NCBI GenBank assembly: GCA_035578175.1
Contig: JAQMRL010000003.1
Span: 100,738,969-100,802,968 of the forward strand
Direction: 5' to 3'
Length of the DNA: 64,000 nt
Source: Catonia carolina
Lineage: Eukaryota; Arthropoda; Insecta; Hemiptera; Achilidae
Part shown: one piece after another, positions 20,276 through 30,115 of the stretch
Layout: each line of letters begins with the position of its first letter
Position numbering within the stretch: the first letter of the stretch is position 1
Position numbers and translations under genes: made by a program
Notes under the pieces: generated by a model
Told to the model about the DNA's origin: nothing
Databases searched by the model: none
Seen by the model: only the letters and a program-made list of their open reading frames with translations

Positions 20276-21208
20276 TACGAGGTGTGGCTATTATAAACGA
20301 GACTGACGTAAATAATTTTACTTTTATTTTATACATAATCACTTATTGCCACCTTCAATATACACTGCTTCTCTATCCCTACAACGCTCCCTGCGAATTT
20401 TTCATTGTTGGAAACAGTGCTGGAAGTCATCTTCTGTCAGCTCCTTCAGGACACGTGCCGCTTTTTCTTTTACAGCTTCCACAGACTCGAATCTTGTCCC
20501 TTTTAATGCAGATTTCACCTTCGGGAACAGGTAGAAGTCACATGGTGCAAGATCTGGTGAATAAAGTGGATGTTCTTACACTGAGATGCTGTACTTGGCT
20601 AGGAACCTCTTGACAGATAACGCGGAATGAGCTGCCGCATTGTCTTGGTGAAGAACCCATGGTTTGTCCTTCCACATTTTTGGGCGTTTTTTCCTTACTT
20701 TTTGAAGTAGTTTAGAAAGTACCTGAAGGTAGTAATATCGATTAATTGTTTGACCTTGAGGAACTCATTGAAGGTACACGATCCCATGGATATAAAAAAA
20801 TACAATCATCATTGCTTTAAATTTTTACTTGCTCATTCGAGCTTTTTTGGCTCTCGGTGAAGTTCAGCTCTTCCAGTGCATGGATTGGCGCTTCGTTTCC
20901 GGATCATAAGTAAAAAACCACGTTTCATCACATGTTATTATCTTCTACCTTTTCCCTAAGGTGAAATCTGCATTAAAAGGGACAAGATTTGAGTCTGTGG
21001 AAGCTATAAAAGAGAAAGCGGCACGTGCCCGAAAGGAACTGACAGAAGATGACTTCCAGCATTGTTTCCAACAATGGAAAATTCGCATGGAGCGTTGTAC
21101 GGATAGATAAGGAGTGTATATTGAAGGTGACAATAAGTGACTATGTATAAAATTAAAATTAAATTTTTTACAACGTCAGTCTCGTTTTTTAATAGCTACA
21201 CCTCGTAT
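20276..21208 (-). mobile_element. Fold-back mariner derivative with ~265-bp inverted arms
   Basis: The minus strand encodes the second half of a mariner transposase. It includes CDETWFFTYDPETKRQSMHW with the first catalytic Asp intact, the PxGQTINR segment, and then the second and third catalytic region and C-terminal tail toward 20276. The arm 20276-20537 is repeated in inverted form at 20942-21208 (TIR 'tacgaggtgtggctatta'). The N-terminal DNA-binding half is absent and replaced by the inverted 3' end. The build is the same as at 8934-9889, but the internal join differs ('ggtagaag' here against 'cacgtg' there). It cannot encode a full transposase but keeps both ends. Confidence 0.85.
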
Positions 21209-21633
21209 ACTTATGTTTCTTTAAACATTCTGGTTCGTAATTTTGATTACAAAATTAAAGTACAAAAAGGATTGGTGTCTACGGTATTTATTAAGGTTAA
21301 CTTATTTTTTATTTCCCTGGTGTGTTTTAAAAGCCTTTGAGTTCTCGTTAATAAACATATTGCGACAGAATGTAATTACATAAGAATAGATTCGTTTAAA
21401 TATAAAATATGTGGACGCTCTATCTCATGTTATAAATTTCAGCACTTTTATCCTACTTCTGCGGTTTTTAATTTCTCCAAATTGTTAGTTCGTCCTTTAT
21501 CTGCATTCCTATTAGCGTAACCTTCTAAATTAGTCACATGTTTGTAATGTAGGTCAAAATTAATGAAAATGTTACATTTCTTTATCTGTGATCTTTACAA
21601 AACAATCTTTTCAAAATACAAGTTGTGTATTAA
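21209..21633. other. AT-rich stretch between two mariner derivatives
   Basis: Nothing recognised. Confidence 0.4.
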
Positions 21634-22541
21634 ATTAGAGGCTCTCATTTCACAAATAATGAGACTGGTATTCTTGAACGTGTCTTGACGTGCATGACAA
21701 GCAGTAACAGTGTGTGACGTTCAGTTGATTGTGAATCGGCAATTACATCGTTTGTATGTTTTTAGTGCGCCAGAAAAATGCTAAGTTTAAAAGTAGAACA
21801 AAGTGTCAATTTAAAATTTTTAGTTTTGAGTTGAACAAAACAGTTACAAATTGTTTTAAAATATTTTCTGCAGATTTTGGGAATGGCTGTTTGTCTCGTG
21901 CATGTGTGTTTGGGTGGCACGAAAGATTCAGCGGGGGGCATGAAAATGTCGAAGATGAACCAAATTGACGACCTGAAGAACTGAAAAACTCGCCTTGAAG
22001 AACTGGAGAAATGTGGAAAAAAATTAATGAGATTGTTAGAATATTTTGCCAAATAAGTTATATAGAATGTTAGCTGAATCTTTAAATATTGATAGAGATA
22101 CCGCATCTACTGTGCAATTTTTCCCGAGGATTTTAACATGGAAAAAAGTTTGCGCAAAAATGGTTCCAAGGGTTCGCACACCAGAATAAAAGTCCCAAAG
22201 CATGTTGTGTTGACATTTGAAACAACTTGAAGCAGATCCAAACTTATTTCATAAAAATAATTTCTTGTCATGAAACCTGGATCTTCCCAAAAGTTCCATC
22301 GGGCTTAACGAGAGACGTTTTGCGCTATTTGATGCTGTAAAGAAAATAAGTGGCTGATGTGCTAAAAGAACTGGTGGAAATTTATTTTCTCAATACTTTT
22401 GACCAGTGAAAAAGGAGACTGAAAAGTGTTAATGGTAATGGGGAGTTTATTGAAGGAGACAAGAATTTAGATTATAATACATATAAAATTAAAGGTGAGT
22501 TATTTAAACAATTACGTTATTTAAAAGACAGACCTCGTGTA
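21634..22541 (+). mobile_element. Mariner element, internally deleted
   Basis: The plus strand encodes a mariner transposase N-terminus with damage: the helix-turn-helix block reads NGCLSRACVFGWHERFSGGH then ENVEDEPN, followed by LAESLNIDRDTAS, KVCAKMVPRV and a degraded CHETWIF around the first catalytic Asp. The frame then jumps to the C-terminal end (FALFDAVKK, an F..YF.PVKK segment and an end GDKN-like). The segment with the second and third catalytic aspartates is missing. Several stops break the frame. The right end 'agacagacctcgtgta' and left end 'tagaggctctcatttc' are diverged inverted repeats of the same type as the other mariner copies. It is an independent, older subfamily with the deletion on the other side of the gene. 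Confidence 0.8.
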
Positions 22542-22544
22542 CTA

Positions 22545-23288
22545 AGTCAATTGTTCTAAAATACAAACTTTAGTAAATTATATTAGTAACTTAATTGTAT
22601 GAATTGGTAACTAAATGTAACAGGTTACTCAGCTGCATTTATTTTCTTAATAAGCATTAATTTTCCGTAAAATTGATTTGCACAAACAATAAGATGAAAA
22701 TGAATGACTATCTGTTAATAGGTAAAATAGAAACAGCACATAAGTAACCTCTCAAGTAAAGTGCAAGACCACGTTTATTTATTCAATTGAATTACTGTAT
22801 TTTTTTTCTATTTATTACAAGATAGTTTTACCGTATAGTTATGTCACGTTTGTGGAACTTGTTACTATAATTAAATTTGAGCTATTCGTCAGTGGGATAC
22901 TCGCTCAAGAAAACACTAAGGTGTTTTAAATTTTTTCTAATTTTCCGGCAATTTAAAAACAGTTTACTTATCAAACAATCTTACATGTTAAAAGCCAAAT
23001 CACGTTCTACAAATAAAACCAATTATGTTCAAATAGTACTGGAAATAGAAATTTTGTTGATATTAGTATTCATCCCCAGTGGAAAAGGAACAAAACGACC
23101 TAAGAATAACTGAATATGTGTTATAAGAAGTAAGTAAAATTTATTTTCTTTATGGGGTGACGACTATATGATTTATAATTTTAACTGAAAATTTTGATTT
23201 TCGGTTTTTAGGTTTTTCAATAGTTTATACCTAGATCTACCAGAAACATATTAAATTACGCCAAAAAATTTTTTGTCTTTTATTTTGA
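22545..23288. other. AT-rich stretch, nothing recognised
   Basis: No motif or repeat of note. Confidence 0.4.
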
Positions 23289-23291
23289 ATC

Positions 23292-23622
23292 ACCGGGTTG
23301 GTCTAGAAGTAAATTCGTCGCCAAAATCATCTGTTTAACAGCTGATTTTTGGAGACGAAGGTTCCTGGTTCAAATCCTAGTAAAGGTAGTTACTTTTATA
23401 CGGATTTGAATACTAGACAGTGGTTATCGGTGTACTTTGATGGTTGGGGTTTAATTAACCATATTCTCTCAGGAATGGTCGGCCTGGGTCTGTACAAAAC
23501 CACACCTCATTTACACGTCATACACATCATCCTCATCTCATTGGGTCATGGGGTTGCTTATTGTTCTATATTGAACAGATTGCAACGTACACAAATTAGG
23601 AATAAAAAAAATATATTTTGAT
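23292..23622 (+). repeat. SINE of the GGTCATGGGG family, near full length
   Basis: The copy starts 'ccgggttggtctagaagtaa' and has a B-box-like 'ggttcctggttcaaatccta'. The body includes 'gtgtactttgatggttgggg' and 'ggtcggcctgggtctgtaca'. The end is 'cattgggtcatggggttgct', 'tattgttc', a 'gaacagattgcaacgtacac' segment and an A-rich tail. A minus-strand copy at 55935-56272 matches it almost end to end. Confidence 0.85.
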
Positions 23623-23624
23623 TA

Positions 23625-23984
23625 TGGTACTGTACATTGAGCTGCAACTTTCCGTATACGAGTAATGATATTTAAATGGCAAAGGGGAATTTTATAAGGA
23701 CAGCAGGTACCCAGTGGTACAGTCTCCGATTACAACTACGGGTGTTGTCCGTTATTCAGACCAAGAGGTCTACTCCAATTTTGCTTTAGACGTCGCACAG
23801 TTGGGAATTTCCTTGTAGCTAGCACATGGGCTAGTTGATTTGGTTGGTCATCTTGGTCATTCGTGAATTGAAGGACGCGGTTAGTTCCTTTACTGTTGGA
23901 ACTTTGAAATTATCTTGGAGGGTTCTGTGGCTTAAATAAAAAGGAGCACCAGAAACAAGTCTTAATAATTTTTATTGAAAGGCC
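23625..23984. other. Unassigned stretch before a split family A copy
   Basis: The segment 23690-23950 is somewhat richer in GC than its surroundings but shows no motif that I recognise on either strand. Confidence 0.35.
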
Positions 23985-24267
23985 TGGATCGACTTTAAGA
24001 TCGCACTAAGTTAAAACTTGGAACTTAAGTTAGGTTTTGTTACTGGACCCGACACGAAAATTTCCATAAAAATCGGTCATCCAGAGTAGTAATTAATCAT
24101 GCGATTTTTCGTTTGTTTGTGATTTTTTCGAAAACGGCTCCTACGGTTTTCTTTTAATCGTCTTGTTTACTAAATTTGTTATGCTCTGCAAGATTAGTAA
24201 GATTCTTGTCTGTTGACGTTCGTGGAGAGGTTGTGCTATCGTAAAAAAATTGTTTTATTTAAGATTA
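23985..24267 (+). repeat. Family A repeat, left piece of a copy split by a jockey element
   Basis: It contains the 'aacttaagttaggt', 'gacccgacacgaaaatttcc' and 'aatcggtcatccag' blocks, ending at 'atttaagatta'. The same 11 bp restart the family A sequence at 26063. Confidence 0.8.
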
Positions 24268-26073
24268 TTATTTTATTATTTAAATTATTTTATTTAAATA
24301 AAATAAGCCCCAGGATACGATCTCATTACAGGGAGGATGTTACAGGAATTACCGAGAAAAGCCCTGGTAATGCTTCCTATGATAATTAATGCTGTGTTCC
24401 GCTTAGGATATTTTCCTAGCCAGTGGAAGGTAGCAAAGATTATCATGATATTGAAGCCAGGTAAATCGGAAAATGAGGTCTCCTCGTATCGTCCTATTAG
24501 TCTACTCCCGGTGATGTCAAAGGTTTTTGAAAGAATATGTCTGAAGCGGTTGAAACTAGTTATAGAAGATCGTCATCTTATTCCGGACCATCAGTTTGGG
24601 TTTCGGCAGCAGCATAGTACCATAGAGCAAGTGCATCGATTGACAAGCGTCATCCGTGAATGTTTAGAGGAAAAGAAGTACTGTTCGACTGTTCTGTTAG
24701 ACGTTGTTCAAGCATTTGATAGAGTCTGGCATCCTGGTCTACTCCATAAATTAAAAGCTGTGTTTCCGGAGAATCGGTACAGTGTTCTGGTTTCGTATCT
24801 TAACAAGCGGTTATTTCAAGTCCGGGTTGGAAATCACTTAACGGGTTTGAAAGAGATCAAGGCGGGTGTTCCGCAAGGAAGCGTTCTGGGACCAATTTTA
24901 TATGTTCTGTTCACAGCTGATTTGCCTGTCCTTGAAAATGTAATCATTGCCACCTTTGCTGACGATACAGCAATAATGTCATGTGATGCAGACCCAACTA
25001 TTGCGACACGCAGAGTGCAGATGTATTTAAGTGAGCTGGAAATCTGGCTGACAAAGTGGAAGATCAAGGTGAACGAGGGCAAATCTACGCATGTAACGTT
25101 TACTACCAGAAGGGCAACTTGTCCTCCTGTCCAACTGAATGGCAAGGATATTTCACAGGCAAAAGATGTAAAATATTTAGAAATGTATTTAGATAGAGGT
25201 CTGACTTGGCGCAAACACATTCAGATGAAAAGGAAACAGCTGGATTTAACATTTAGGAAGATGTATTGGCTCGTTGGTAGGCGTTCTCAGCTTTCGATTG
25301 ACAACAAACTACTTTTGTACAAATCCATGCTGAAGCCGATTTGGACCTACGGAATTCAGTTATGGGGGACAGCATCAACTTCAAACATCGAGATTCTGCA
25401 ACGGTTTCAATCAAAAGTTCTGCGGATCATACTGAATGCACCGTGGTATATTACCAATGCTGATATACATCGTGATATGGATGTGCAGACGGTACGAGAA
25501 GAAATACGAAGTTTCAGTTGCAAATACATCGAACGTCTAAACAACCACGTAAATCACTTAGCACTGAATCTCTTAGACAACAGTATTGATGTCAATAGAC
25601 TAAAACGTGCTACATTACTGGATCTCCCAGGGCGATTCTAATAGTGTGATTTTAAAGTGTTGTAAATATTATAATGTTAGTATTATGTAGATGCCTGTCG
25701 TGTTTGAGTGTGAATGTTGTGAACAACTGAATGAACGTTTTAAATTATCTCCAGAAAAGTTAGGTGTACATATATTTCGAAATCATGTGCTTATTATTTA
25801 TTACTTATTTGTTTTTTCGTTTTACAGGAGGTTTTGTTTATTTTTTTATTTATTTTTTTTTTATTTATTTATTTAAAAAAGCACTATCTAATTTTGATTG
25901 TAAATATTAATTAAGAACGGTATAATATGTTTTTAATGTTATAGCCTAATTCGTTAATTACACCAGTGGGTTGTAATTGTTCATGAGTTATATCTATTTG
26001 ATAAGTTGCATTTATTGTTATTTATAACAGATTATGCATTAAAAAAAGTTATATGAAAAAAAATTTAAGATTA
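24257..26073 (+). mobile_element. 5'-truncated jockey-clade LINE with target-site duplication
   Basis: The body spans 24268-26062 and is flanked by the 11-bp direct repeat ATTTAAGATTA (24257-24267, 26063-26073). It opens with an AT-rich filler, enters the polymerase at APGYD, and ends in a short A-run (about 26056-26062). It is inserted into family A, whose sequence continues on both sides. Confidence 0.85.
24337..25641 (+). CDS. Jockey-clade reverse transcriptase, 5'-truncated but open
   Basis: A 434-residue open frame of a non-LTR reverse transcriptase, which would copy the element's RNA at a nicked target. Seen in order: SSYRPISLL (from residue 49), a GFRQQHSTIEQVHR box, LLDVVQAFDRVWH (with V in place of the usual D/L at one step), AGVPQGSVLGPILY (PQGS at 179-182) and the catalytic FADDTAIM (both Asp present, 209-210). 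After these come a KWKIKVNEGKSTHVTF segment, VKYLEMYLDRGLTWRKH, the WTYGIQLWG thumb region, and a tail with LNAPWYITNADIHRDM. The frame runs upstream through APGYDLITGR to a stop at the truncation, so the ATG is only the first Met, not a real start. The ORF1 and endonuclease domains are missing, so this copy cannot move itself. The single long open frame says it is fairly young. Confidence 0.93.
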   Translation: MLQELPRKALVMLPMIINAVFRLGYFPSQWKVAKIIMILKPGKSENEVSSYRPISLLPVMSKVFERICLKRLKLVIEDRHLIPDHQFGFRQQHSTIEQVHRLTSVIRECLEEKKYCSTVLLDVVQAFDRVWHPGLLHKLKAVFPENRYSVLVSYLNKRLFQVRVGNHLTGLKEIKAGVPQGSVLGPILYVLFTADLPVLENVIIATFADDTAIMSCDADPTIATRRVQMYLSELEIWLTKWKIKVNEGKSTHVTFTTRRATCPPVQLNGKDISQAKDVKYLEMYLDRGLTWRKHIQMKRKQLDLTFRKMYWLVGRRSQLSIDNKLLLYKSMLKPIWTYGIQLWGTASTSNIEILQRFQSKVLRIILNAPWYITNADIHRDMDVQTVREEIRSFSCKYIERLNNHVNHLALNLLDNSIDVNRLKRATLLDLPGRF

Positions 26074-26585
26074 CGGCCTTAATTTGCGTTTTAAAGCAAA
26101 ATTGTTTATATCAAATTTATAGAAAATAAAAAACCTACAATCGCTATTTTTAAATTTTTTTTTCTACAACGCTTAGTTTAGCGTCGATTAGTGTTTTCTG
26201 TATTTTTAATCATCAAAATCGGTAAAAAAATGGGATTTTTTAATATTGCAGTTTTAGTAAATAACGACAAATAAAAATAACTACGACTAATGTAATAAAT
26301 ACGACAAATGTAAATAACTAAAGTTATAGAAAATTAAAAACCAACCTACAATCAATATTTCAAGAATTTTTCTACAGAACCTAGTTTAGCATCAATTAGT
26401 AATTTCTCCGTATTCTATAATTCTGCAATTTTGCGTCATTCACTCATGATTAAAATTAGGTTATGTTTTTCCTTTTACATTGTTTACCAATGGTTCAACA
26501 TAGGTTATATGTTTTTTTTTTTATTTGTACGAGCAAGTCATGTGAGTTTTTTACATAAAATGTTTCCTGTAATGAAGTATTACTG
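26063..26585 (+). repeat. Family A repeat, right piece of the split copy
   Basis: It resumes at 'atttaagattacggccttaa', passes the duplicated middle and 'tttagcgtcgattagtg' box, and ends with a degraded 3' end 'gcaagtcatgtgagtttttt'. The terminal hairpin is no longer perfect. Confidence 0.8.
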
Positions 26586-26589
26586 TTGT

Positions 26590-27144
26590 ATAGGTGGAAT
26601 TTACGGAAACTTTTAAAGTATAAAACCTTTCCAGGTCTGTTTATTTTATTAAAATATTCATTACAATAATGTAGTAAAGAAAATCTCGACATTTGGTAAA
26701 AAGCATTAACGTAATGAATAACCGGCTCGACCAAAGAAAACATTTTTATCACCAAGATTTTCAGTTTTCTAGTCACTCTTGATACTTTCCTAGCTGGAGG
26801 GTTTCTAAATATTGCATTTATAAATTGCAAACATTAATTTCAAAAATAAAAATCCGGTCTAAACTTCACAGTGATCACTACTGTCGTTAATTTGTTAAAT
26901 GCAGATATTATTCCAACTTTTTTCTAAATTTACTTTCGTACTTTCTTGTCAATAAAATTAGCTTTTGTGTGTCCAAAATTGTTTTTGATTAAGATTATAA
27001 TTGTGTATGTGTGTGTGGATTTGTAATCACTTGCTCTATCAGCGTATCAATCTTTTTGAAGGTAAATTTTATTGGTTTTTGTTCTGTATTTTTTTGTACA
27101 TTATATTAAAAACGTGTGTATTTTTTGTGAAATTTTATTTAGCC
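26590..27144. other. AT-rich stretch, nothing recognised
   Basis: No motif or repeat of note. Confidence 0.4.
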
Positions 27145-27225
27145 AACTTTAATATATTTTTACTTTGTCTTGTCTTATATGGATATGTAGAGAAGTAAAG
27201 TATTGTTTTCTTGTCGACTTTTCTA
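27145..27225 (+). repeat. Family A head fragment
   Basis: 'ttttactttgtcttgtctta' through 'aaagtattgttttcttgtcg' is a family A 5' end, cut after about 75 bp. A second, longer copy starts 130 bp further on. Confidence 0.75.
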
Positions 27226-27354
27226 AATCGATATGTAAAATGAAATAAATAATTTTAAGTTAATAATTTGAAGTTTAAAGTTACACAAGTTGGGTAAATA
27301 AACTCTTCGATGTTTCACAATGGTTGTGATTCCTTTTTTACAATCTTCAACTGT

Positions 27355-28008
27355 TAAATATTTACTTTCTCTTACCATATATGAGTATATAGAAAAAGAA
27401 AGTATTGTTTTCATGTCGATATTTCGAAATCTAATTTTCACTGGAAATACACATTTTTAGGCACCCTGAACCCAAAAAAACATGGTTTTAGTGATTCGTC
27501 TGTGGATGTGTGAACAAAATGTCTCAAGAACGGAAATGGCGACACGAATATTTTCATCAAAATCTGTCAACCAGAAGTAGTAGTTTATCCGTACGATTTT
27601 TAATTTTTTTGCTATTTTCTTAAAAATGGCTCCTATGATTTAAAAAAAAACTACTTTTTTAATGCTCTAGATTCTAGAAGATAGAATGAGTGTCATATCT
27701 CCTGATATTGTAGGTATCCTGTGCTCTCGTGGTATTTTTTTTTGTGATTGCAGCCTTAGTATGCATTTTAAACAGTGTAAAGCTACAGTGTATAAATATA
27801 CAAATTTATAAAAAATATAAAACCTACACATTTTTTCAAGCTTTATTTTCTACAGACTTCAGTTAAGCGGCAATGTCCGTATTTTCAAGTTTAACCAGAG
27901 GTTGATTTTCATTTTGCGTCATTCAGTCATAATTAAAATTAGGTTATAATTATTTTTTATTATTATATTGCTAAGAGAGAGTCGTGTGAGTGTCTCACAG
28001 CAGATTTT
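27355..28008 (+). repeat. Family A repeat, most of a unit
   Basis: The head 'atttactttctcttaccata' is followed by the standard blocks. A stretch of about 40 bp after 'caagaacggaaatgg' is missing, as is part of the internal duplication. The 3' end is 'gctaagagagagtcgtgtga' with a hairpin-like GTGTGA/TCACA. The ~85 bp before the head resemble the flank of the copy at 49182. Confidence 0.8.
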
Positions 28009-28009
28009 T

Positions 28010-28640
28010 ACAATTGCTACTCAATTATTATCGCTAATTTTATTTTTGTTTTTCATTATTTGTTAGTATACAGTTGTGAAGGATAAAAAAAGAAAAAATT
28101 AAAAAACAATTATTTAGTAATTACCGTGACGATTTGAAACCTTGATTTATGCTACTTGTTTGACCTGGTAGTAGTTTCTACTCAATCCTATGATTGACAA
28201 ATATTTTAAAACATTTTTTCAACTAGGCTACATCAATATTGTATTCTTTCATTTTATATTTTATTTTGCTATCTTTTTCTGATTACACAATATATTAAAT
28301 TTTATTTCATATTGGCAATTCTATAAACTGCAATTTTGTTTAACTTTTCTTTCAATTTTATGTGTCACGTTCGTTCCCCTTGTACCTTAGTTATCTAAGT
28401 CTAGTTGAATGTGTAGATTCCTAACTTATTTAAGTTTTAAATATTAATTCAAAACTTAAAATAAACTTAAGACTGACATATAATGCTGTGTACCAAAATT
28501 TTTACTTTTTAAGCAGAAAATTTCCTTTTATTTTTAATTAATTAATCACTAAAAGTAGCGTTACATACAAAATTAAATGCATTATTTTTTAAATGTGGAA
28601 ACTGATAAAAAATTTTAATGTTTACTTATCTAATATAAAA
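28010..28640. other. AT-rich stretch, nothing recognised
   Basis: No motif or repeat of note. Confidence 0.4.
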
Positions 28641-28646
28641 TATAAT

Positions 28647-28820
28647 TCTTTATTTGTCAGTAACTCAGATACAGGAAAAGATCGTAACGTATACGAATAC
28701 ATACATTTTAAAAAAAGGATTTTTTTATTAAAAAAATTTAAAATATTTAACTATCTTTTATACAGTAAATAAATCTTTATTTGTCAGCAACTCAGATACA
28801 GGAAAATACATCGTTACGTA
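28647..28820 (-). repeat. Two direct copies of a LINE 3' end
   Basis: 'tctttatttgtcag' followed by 'aactcagatacaggaaaa' and 'cgt.acgtata' occurs at 28647-28694 and again at 28771-28820. Read on the minus strand it ends like the LINE 3' end at 19905-19985 (a 'ctgacaaataaag' poly(A)-signal-like end). Confidence 0.55.
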
Positions 28821-28824
28821 TAAA

Positions 28825-29750
28825 AAATTATACATATTTAAAAATAATTAATTTGATGTTTACATTTTATTATTTTATTTATTGTAAATAAAATTTTTAA
28901 AACCCTGAAAATGGTTTACGAATCAGTAAGAACAGGTTGTCTAAGGAGAAGCGCTTTCTTGACGTCACCACATCATCTCATCAACTCATAATAATTAAAT
29001 TTACACGTATTTTTTCAAAGATCGCCGTTTGCGTGTATAATAATTTAAATTTCTTTTAAAATTTATATATGCAAAAGTTTTCCGATGAACTTCTCTACTT
29101 TATATATTATATAGATATTATTATATTATATAGTATTATATACTTTATATATTATATAGAGTACTACCGCTTGACCGATTTTAGTAACTGATTAATAATT
29201 TTTTTTAGCCGAACGTATTAAAATTTTAATTTCGTATCTTTAATCAGTAATTTTAAAATCTAATTACAATTTCAGAAATCTAAATTTTACCTTTATTTAT
29301 TCACGCCGGAGTTACATCCGTCAAATGTATCTCAGTTCACTCTTTTACTTAAGCTAATATTTTTTGTATTTTTTAATAAACTGTTTATATATTGTAAATA
29401 AAATATATAAAAAAACTTCAGAAAATATTAGTTTTTCTATCAAATATAAAATTGCTCTTTTATCCATAAACTCGATTACAGTCACTGATTTTAGTTTGAT
29501 TTTACAGTCTGATTTTAGCGATCTGTGATTATATACGAGCTAAAAACTCCAGCTACATCTCCAGGTGATTTGATCGAATTTTATATGCACCACTTGAATA
29601 ATTTGTTTGTGAATTATGTATTTAAATTTAAATATAAGATTGTTATAACACTATTTACTATTAATAATATTTACTACTAGTAATAATTATTGTACCGATA
29701 AAAAGTTGCATAATTAAATTATCTGTTCACAATTTGATAAAAAATTAGAA
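28825..29750. other. AT-rich stretch with short local repeats
   Basis: Around 29096-29162 'actttatatattatataga' occurs twice. Otherwise nothing is recognised. Confidence 0.4.
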
Positions 29751-29751
29751 A

Positions 29752-29810
29752 AAATAGTTCTGTTTCTTATCATATGATCAGCCGATTATATGACTGAAGC
29801 ATTTTTTTAA

Positions 29811-29849
<39 letters not shown>

Positions 29850-30115
29850 CTTCAGTCATATAATCGGCTGATCATATGATAAGAAACAAAAAGCATTTAA
29901 AACAGAAAAGATAGAGGTGTAAAAGACACTATTCAGAGTTAGCTCTTTTGAGATTAATTGATTTTATCATTATACAGCTAGACCTTGTGGTGAATGAAGT
30001 GAACGAGTCATTTACAGGGTGTAAAATAGATGCTTTCGGAGGGTCTGGCTTGCTGATAAGCATATTGTTTCTACTCAGTTAGGTAGGCAATAAAACCACC
30101 TCCAAAATTAGATAA
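29752..30115 (+). repeat. Family B copy headed by a perfect 48-bp hairpin
   Basis: The family B 5' segment (29761-29808) is followed by a 32-nt A-rich loop and its exact reverse complement (29841-29888). The family B body then follows ('agatagaggtgtaaaagaca', 'tgctgataagcatatt', 'gaaggcaataaaaccacct'-like). The last part of the family, including 'ctagaggttcaaacc', is missing. Confidence 0.85.

Noticed and set aside
24834..25220. The 128-residue minus-strand frame
   Set aside because: It is antisense to the jockey polymerase and has no motif of its own.
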